From Methylotenera sp. (GTDB lineage Bacteria; Pseudomonadota; Gammaproteobacteria; Burkholderiales; Methylophilaceae), in NCBI RefSeq assembly GCF_029945705.1, contig NZ_JAQSDC010000007.1, positions 1-50,329 on the forward strand: a stretch of 50,329 nt of DNA, given 5' to 3'. Position 1 is the first letter of the stretch; the number at the start of each line of letters is the position of its first letter. The position numbers and the translations under genes are program-made. Below are positions 46,289 to 50,329 of this stretch, piece after piece. Below the pieces are notes generated by a model. The model did not search any database. It had not been told where the DNA came from and worked only from the letters and a program-made list of their open reading frames with translations.

Positions 46289-47296
46289 ATGTACGGAAAC
46301 TCAAAAAGCTTTAAATGGTTCAGAGCACTAGTATTAATAGGCGCAATACTCGCTTTAGGTGTTGTTGTGTTAGGGGCATATGTCAGGCTTACCGACGCAG
46401 GTTTAGGCTGCCCAGACTGGCCAGGCTGCTATGGCACACTCACTGTACCGCAAAGTGAAGCCGCGATTGCTAGCGCACAAAGCGCTTATCCAAGCAATAT
46501 GATTGTGGTCGGCAAAGCATGGCGTGAGATGATACATCGCTACTTTGCTGGTACTTTAGGTTTAATCGTATTGGCAATTTTCGTACTAGGCTGGAAGGCT
46601 AAGCGCGAAATTAAATGCTCACCTTGGACGCCGAGTTTTTTACTCGTATTAATTGCGTTCCAAGCCATGCTAGGTATGTGGACCGTGACGATGCTACTAA
46701 AACCCGCTATCGTCAGTTCGCATTTGCTAGGTGGAATGTCAACGCTAGCAATACTTACTTGGTTAGCACATCGGCATTGGGGGCATTACTCTGCCACTAT
46801 CGTTACTTCAACTCGACTAAGAGTCGCTATACGCATCGGATTATTAGTCTTGTTTATGCAGATTTTTTTAGGTGGCTGGACTAGTACTAATTATGCCGCT
46901 TTAGCCTGTACTGACTTTCCAACATGTCATGGTGTGTTTATGCCAGAAATGGACTTTAAAGACGCATTTCACATGGTAAGAGATCTTGGTCAGAGCGCCA
47001 ATGGCGGTGCATTAACGCTGGCATCCATTACTGCCATACAGTGGACGCATAGATTAGGTGCTTTAATCACTTTTATTTATTTGGGTTTATTAGCGCTTAA
47101 TATCTTAAAGTACTGGCAGTTAAAACGCTTAGGCGTTATTTTGTTGATAGCGCTTTGCGCTCAGGTATCACTGGGAATTGCTAACTTATTATTGCACTTA
47201 CCATTAGTGTTAGCTGTAGCGCACAATTTTACAGCAGGCTTATTAGTCATTATTTTAGTGACAATGAATTCCAAGATAACTGGGTCTAAAAAGTAG
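46289..47296 (+). CDS. ctaA: Heme A synthase (COX15/CtaA)
   Basis: Oxidises the C8 methyl of heme O to a formyl group. The ATG at 46289 is two bases past the previous stop and gives 335 aa with eight helices. 'RLTDAGLGCPDWPGCYG' opens the first half, with one Cys pair; 'ACTDFPTCHG' in the second half gives another. Heme-ligand histidines appear in 'MIHRYFAGTLG', 'SSHLLGG', 'WTHRLGA' and 'AVAHNF'. It works after CtaB, which is encoded next. Confidence 0.95.
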   Translation: MYGNSKSFKWFRALVLIGAILALGVVVLGAYVRLTDAGLGCPDWPGCYGTLTVPQSEAAIASAQSAYPSNMIVVGKAWREMIHRYFAGTLGLIVLAIFVLGWKAKREIKCSPWTPSFLLVLIAFQAMLGMWTVTMLLKPAIVSSHLLGGMSTLAILTWLAHRHWGHYSATIVTSTRLRVAIRIGLLVLFMQIFLGGWTSTNYAALACTDFPTCHGVFMPEMDFKDAFHMVRDLGQSANGGALTLASITAIQWTHRLGALITFIYLGLLALNILKYWQLKRLGVILLIALCAQVSLGIANLLLHLPLVLAVAHNFTAGLLVIILVTMNSKITGSKK

Positions 47297-47345
47297 AGAT
47301 TAATCAATGATAGTTGAGTTAAATGAAAACAAGCGAGAAAGTAAA

Positions 47346-48248
47346 ATGAGTAACCATGTCAGCACCATACAGAATATAGGGCTAAGCTTTAAAAGCTTTT
47401 TCTCATTATGTAAACCAAGAGTTACCTCGCTCATCGTATTTACAGCCATCATTGGCATGTACCTAGCCAAACCTGCTGAGCTGCCCATGTACTGGCCGTT
47501 GCTTATTGCAACGACCATTGGTATTGCATTTGCGTCTGGTGCGGCGGCCGCATTTAATTGCCTGATTGAGCATAAAATTGACGCGATTATGGCGCGTACT
47601 CGTGCGCGTGCTATACCAACAGGACAGGTGTCTTCAACGCAAACTACGATATTCGCCACAATATTAGGCGGTACAGGCTTGGCCATTTTGTATTTTTACG
47701 TGAATCCCCTCACCATGTGGCTTACTTTCGCAACATTTGTCGGATATGCGGTTATTTATACGGTATTTCTCAAGCCAGCCACACCAATGAATATTGTTAT
47801 CGGTGGCGCATCTGGTGCAATGCCACCAATACTAGGTTGGGCAGCTGTTAATAATACGGTTTCACCAGAGTCATTGATTATGTTTTTGATTATATTCGCT
47901 TGGACGCCACCACACTTCTGGGCGCTAGCACTATATAGACGTGAAGAATACGCAAAAGTAGGTATGCCTATGCTACCAGTAACACATGGTGAAGCATTTA
48001 CCCTGTTACATATTTTGCTATACACCATTATTTTGGTTGCCGTATCACTTATGCCTTATGGGCTTGGCATGAGCGGGTTACTCTACTTAGTATCAGCAAT
48101 TATTCTGAACGTGATTTTTATGGCCTACGTGATTGGTCTTTACCGTAAATATTCCGATGATTTAGCTAAAAGAACATTTAAATACTCAATTATTTATTTA
48201 ACACTGCTTTTTGCAGCTTTGTTGATAGATCACTATTGGATGTTTTAG
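47346..48248 (+). CDS. ctaB: Protoheme IX farnesyltransferase (heme O synthase)
   Basis: Adds a farnesyl group to heme B. The ATG at 47346 ('[18 protein letters not shown]') gives 300 aa, with the '[15 protein letters not shown]' start of the family near residue 25; an ATG at 47307 would add 13 residues and cannot be excluded. The prenyltransferase motifs are '[20 protein letters not shown]' (Asp-rich region, Mg binding) and '[19 protein letters not shown]'. It is the last gene of the SURF1-ctaA-ctaB run. No separate SCO gene follows it. Confidence 0.95.
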   Translation: MSNHVSTIQNIGLSFKSFFSLCKPRVTSLIVFTAIIGMYLAKPAELPMYWPLLIATTIGIAFASGAAAAFNCLIEHKIDAIMARTRARAIPTGQVSSTQTTIFATILGGTGLAILYFYVNPLTMWLTFATFVGYAVIYTVFLKPATPMNIVIGGASGAMPPILGWAAVNNTVSPESLIMFLIIFAWTPPHFWALALYRREEYAKVGMPMLPVTHGEAFTLLHILLYTIILVAVSLMPYGLGMSGLLYLVSAIILNVIFMAYVIGLYRKYSDDLAKRTFKYSIIYLTLLFAALLIDHYWMF

Positions 48249-48371
48249 CTGGAATTAATTAGTTACAAATGAATATTTAAGTATTCAAGATGCTGTAAAA
48301 GCTAATTTTTTCAGCTTGAGTATTGATGCGAAATGGCTTTAAATCCATGCCATTCTCATACTAGCTTCATC

Positions 48372-48425
48372 ACGTTAGTACTAATGGACTAATGGATTGT
48401 TGACGTTAGTACTAACGGGCTATTG
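48372..48425 (+). repeat. Tandem 20-bp repeats upstream of the first PEP-CTERM gene
   Basis: Two copies of ACGTTAGTACTAA-nGGnCTA (48372-48391 and 48403-48422, the second continuing TTGT) are spaced 31 bp apart, about three helical turns, and end about 97 bp before the gene. Each contains the palindrome TTAGTACTAA. A related third copy precedes the second PEP-CTERM gene. They look like operator sites for a shared regulator. The rest of the 273-bp gap after ctaB shows nothing else definite. Confidence 0.55.
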
Positions 48426-48521
48426 TCGAAAAAATCCAATTTAGTAGTATGTGCCTGTACTCAAAAGCAAGCTAAAACTTAATTAGATGCTTTCACAAAT
48501 TTGCTAGATATTGGATGAATC

Positions 48522-49280
48522 ATGAAAACACGTAAACTTATACAATTGGGTTTATTAGCTGCTTTAACAAGCACTTCGCTAGCAGCTAACGCTACAGCCA
48601 ACACATTTAATACTATCTACGGTAGCAACTTCGGCGCAGGTGGTAGTTACTCAACCACTTTCCTAGGTGATATTAACACTACCTTTTCTGCAAAAGTAGG
48701 TGCTGCAGATGGTAAGTTTAGTTTTAAAGCTGCACAAGGTGGTTATCAAGGTGTTGGCGTTTCACCAAAAACAGGTTCAGAAAGAACTCCTGGGGAAATT
48801 GATATTGGTGAGTCAATTAATGCTAGTTTCTCTAAAGGTATATTCATTACAAACTTTAAATTAGGTTTGTTGTTTGATGGCCCAGAATACGGTGATGTAA
48901 ACGAGAAGGCACAAATCACTGCTACTTATCTTGATAACTCTGTGCAAACTTTTATTTTCACAGCTACAGGTAAAAATACTGGCTCTTGGATGACTTCAAC
49001 AGGCTTTGCTGCGCCAGGAACTTTTGCGAACCTAAGCACAGCTGAAGACGGCAAAGGTGGCGTTTGGAGTTTAAGCAATCCATTCGGTAATGTTCGAGTG
49101 AAGGATCTTTCATTTACTGCAATTCATGGTTCATGCGGAGCGGCAGGTGGTTCATGTACAAATCAATCTGATTACACTTTAATTAGTGTGTCTGCAGTAC
49201 CAGAGCCAGAAACTTACGCAATGATGTTACTTGGTCTTTTAGGAGTAGGTTTTATGGCGCGCAGAAGTAAGCAGGCTTAG
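48522..49280 (+). CDS. PEP-CTERM-anchored exported protein
   Basis: A 252-aa secreted protein with signal peptide about 1-24 ('LGLLAALTSTSLAANATA') and a C-terminal sorting signal: 'VPEPETYAMMLLGLLGVGF' then 'MARRSKQA'. This tripartite signal (PEP, membrane helix, basic tail) is recognised by exosortase. The middle has 'GSWMTSTGFAAPGTFANL', strand-rich without enzyme motifs, and a Cys pair in 'HGSCGAAGGSCTN'. Such proteins are linked to exopolysaccharide or biofilm surfaces. No exosortase gene is in the window. Confidence 0.9.
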   Translation: MKTRKLIQLGLLAALTSTSLAANATANTFNTIYGSNFGAGGSYSTTFLGDINTTFSAKVGAADGKFSFKAAQGGYQGVGVSPKTGSERTPGEIDIGESINASFSKGIFITNFKLGLLFDGPEYGDVNEKAQITATYLDNSVQTFIFTATGKNTGSWMTSTGFAAPGTFANLSTAEDGKGGVWSLSNPFGNVRVKDLSFTAIHGSCGAAGGSCTNQSDYTLISVSAVPEPETYAMMLLGLLGVGFMARRSKQA

Positions 49281-49282
49281 TA

Positions 49283-49305
49283 GGTTAGTACGTATGGACT
49301 ATTGT
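49283..49305 (+). repeat. Third copy of the PEP-CTERM upstream repeat
   Basis: GGTTAGTACGTATGGACTATTGT matches the 48403-48425 copy (ACGTTAGTACTAACGGGCTATTGT) with a short gap. It begins two bases after the first PEP-CTERM stop and ends 132 bp before the second gene, consistent with a common regulatory site for the two. Confidence 0.45.
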
Positions 49306-49437
49306 TCGCTAAGAGCTAATCAGGTCTAATAGTTGTTAAGGAATCAAGTTTTATAGCAGTTTGTTTAGTTTCAAAAAGTTAGATTCAGCAGTATTTGTGG
49401 TTTAATTTTTTTCAAATTTTTAATTAGGGGTAATATC

Positions 49438-49941
49438 ATGAAATCTTTAAAGTTAAATGCTTTAGTTTTGGCTGCTGGCTTAGTAGCAGCTTCTTTATCA
49501 ACAATTGCTAGTGCAACAGTAGTAACAACACCAACATTATCAAATGGTTACACATTTGGTGGTACTTTTGATGGCGCTTCAGTAAATGACTACATTCCTT
49601 TAGATTTTTCATTTAGCAATGTAACAGGTACTCTATCAGGTTCAGTTGCTAGTAAAACTATTACGTTTTCATTATTTGATATAGTTAACACTGCAACTAA
49701 CGCTTTGGTAATTAATGGTACTGTATTTGGTGGTGTTGCTAAAGTTGATTTTGGTTTCCTTGAAGGTACACTAGGTTCAGGCATGTACTCACTTCACATA
49801 GCAGGTACAGCAACAGGACCAAAAGCTAGTTATGCAGGTACTTTGTCAGTTTCACCAGTGCCAGAACCAGAAACTTATGGCATGATGTTAGCAGGTTTAG
49901 GCTTAATGGGTTTTGTAGCGCGTCGTCGTAAATCTGTTTAA
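49438..49941 (+). CDS. PEP-CTERM-anchored exported protein, short
   Basis: A 167-aa secreted protein with signal peptide about 1-26 ('LVLAAGLVAASLSTIASA'), a strand-rich body without recognised domain, no Cys, and the exosortase signal 'VPEPETYGMMLAGLGLMGF' plus 'VARRRKSV'. The sorting signal is nearly identical to that of the preceding gene although the bodies differ, which suggests the pair shares one exosortase but has separate roles. GGGG precedes the ATG. Confidence 0.9.
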   Translation: MKSLKLNALVLAAGLVAASLSTIASATVVTTPTLSNGYTFGGTFDGASVNDYIPLDFSFSNVTGTLSGSVASKTITFSLFDIVNTATNALVINGTVFGGVAKVDFGFLEGTLGSGMYSLHIAGTATGPKASYAGTLSVSPVPEPETYGMMLAGLGLMGFVARRRKSV

Positions 49942-49950
49942 GCTAGTTTT

Positions 49951-50016
49951 AAATAGGTTAATTGATTAACCTATTTGTAAAAAAATAAAAAAGCCCGCTT
50001 AATGAGTGGGCTTTTT
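49951..50016 (+). terminator. Tandem hairpins ending the PEP-CTERM gene
   Basis: Hairpin 1 (49951-49976) is AAATAGGTTAA / TTAACCTATTT around a TTGA-type loop, without T-run. Hairpin 2 (49988-50016) is AAAAAGCCCGCT / AGTGGGCTTTTT with loop TAATG and one G-T pair, followed by CTAT, and is an intrinsic terminator. Confidence 0.85.
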
Positions 50017-50329
50017 CTATTGTATTAACCCCCATCCTAATCGATGCTACAAACTAGGTATTTCAACAAGCCTAAGATTTAGCGGGTCGGAATTGTACAG
50101 AGCTAAGTGTAACAATCAATTGGCTACAAACTTTATGTTGGTGTTAATATCAGCTTATCTCATCTTATAGCCTGCCTATCTCTTACAAGTAACTTTAGGT
50201 AGCGCTTATGCTATGAATCTTAAATATACCGCTAACAAACTAGCTGCTTCTGCAGGTGGGTTGCTGAATAGCTTATTGGGTATTATGGCCCATCGTGACC
50301 AGTAAAAACGGTCCAACGTGACCGCTGAT
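50017..50329. other. 313-bp tail without a confident gene
   Basis: No recognisable gene lies between the last terminator and the window end. A 30-codon ATG frame at 50213-50305 ('MNLKYTANKLAASAGGLLNS' onward) has no clear ribosome site or family. The last 43 bases hold the direct repeats listed separately. Confidence 0.5.
50287..50323. repeat. Direct 14-bp repeats, possible insertion-sequence edge
   Basis: GGCCCATCGTGACC (50287-50300) and GGTCCAACGTGACC (50310-50323) differ at two of 14 positions and are spaced 23 bp start to start. Spaced terminal repeats of this kind are typical of IS21-family ends, so an element may begin here and continue beyond the window. No transposase sequence is visible to confirm it. 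Confidence 0.35.

Overview
The window reads as chromosomal DNA of a betaproteobacterium, most likely of the family Methylophilaceae (Methylotenera/Methylophilus-like). This is inferred from gene order and protein style: pssA followed by leuA, a tgt-yajC-secD-secF block, a DUF2244-ctaC-ctaD-ctaG-ctaE-SURF1-ctaA-ctaB respiratory block, PEP-CTERM proteins, and an AT-leaning base composition. Nearly everything is core housekeeping. I see no prophage, CRISPR array, toxin-antitoxin pair or complete insertion sequence.

Layout. 0-7.2 kb: a CHASE3-GGDEF diguanylate cyclase, pyrD with a GST-like protein, clpS-clpA, and a CNNM/CorC-type membrane protein. 7.2-11.8 kb (minus strand): tgt, yajC, secD, secF, i.e. 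queuosine tRNA modification plus the Sec translocon accessory complex. 11.8-18 kb (plus strand): a phospholipid block (PlsC-like acyltransferase, CdsA-like cytidylyltransferase, pssA), then leuA behind a leucine-rich leader with alternative hairpins, a DMT exporter and a HAD phosphatase. 18-21 kb: a CcsA-like membrane protein divergent from ffh, then two tRNA-Lys genes (UUU and CUU anticodons). 21-27.4 kb: a 1169-residue MASE1-PAS-GAF-PAS-GGDEF-EAL protein, and a LysR regulator divergent from yceI and a pirin gene. 27.4-31 kb: an acyltransferase-3 protein, arfB, tsaB, rimI, and a protein that looks like a uracil-DNA glycosylase stripped of its catalytic and iron-sulfur residues. 31-33.6 kb: LemA, two TPM-domain proteins and a secreted protein with a Cys/His/Asp triad. 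33.7-39 kb: proS, a lytic transglycosylase, a DUF1097 membrane protein behind an NtrC-like dyad, a secreted unknown, queA and tRNA-Leu(CAA). 39-48.2 kb: the cytochrome c oxidase and heme A assembly block. 48.2-50.3 kb: two PEP-CTERM proteins sharing upstream repeats, then a possible insertion-sequence edge.

How genes work together. The 39-48 kb block encodes a caa3-type oxidase (subunit II carries a fused cytochrome c domain), its copper and heme insertion factors (CtaG, SURF1, an SCO-like protein with a CxxxC pair) and heme A synthesis (CtaB then CtaA). Its promoter region holds two kinds of dyad that suggest control by Crp/Fnr-type regulators. ClpS and ClpA form an adaptor-unfoldase pair. 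TsaB serves tRNA t6A synthesis, and Tgt and QueA serve queuosine, although the two queuosine genes lie about 26 kb apart.

Most notable observations: (1) oxidase subunit I lacks the canonical K-pathway PTG(I/V)K motif; (2) a leucine-rich leader with mutually exclusive hairpins precedes leuA; (3) a non-catalytic UDG-family protein lies beside rimI, the position of holD in E. coli; (4) a papain/transglutaminase-like secreted protein sits in the LemA-TPM operon; (5) dyads precede the oxidase operon and the DUF1097 gene; (6) a repeat is shared by the two PEP-CTERM genes. None amounts to an obviously new defence or mobile system.
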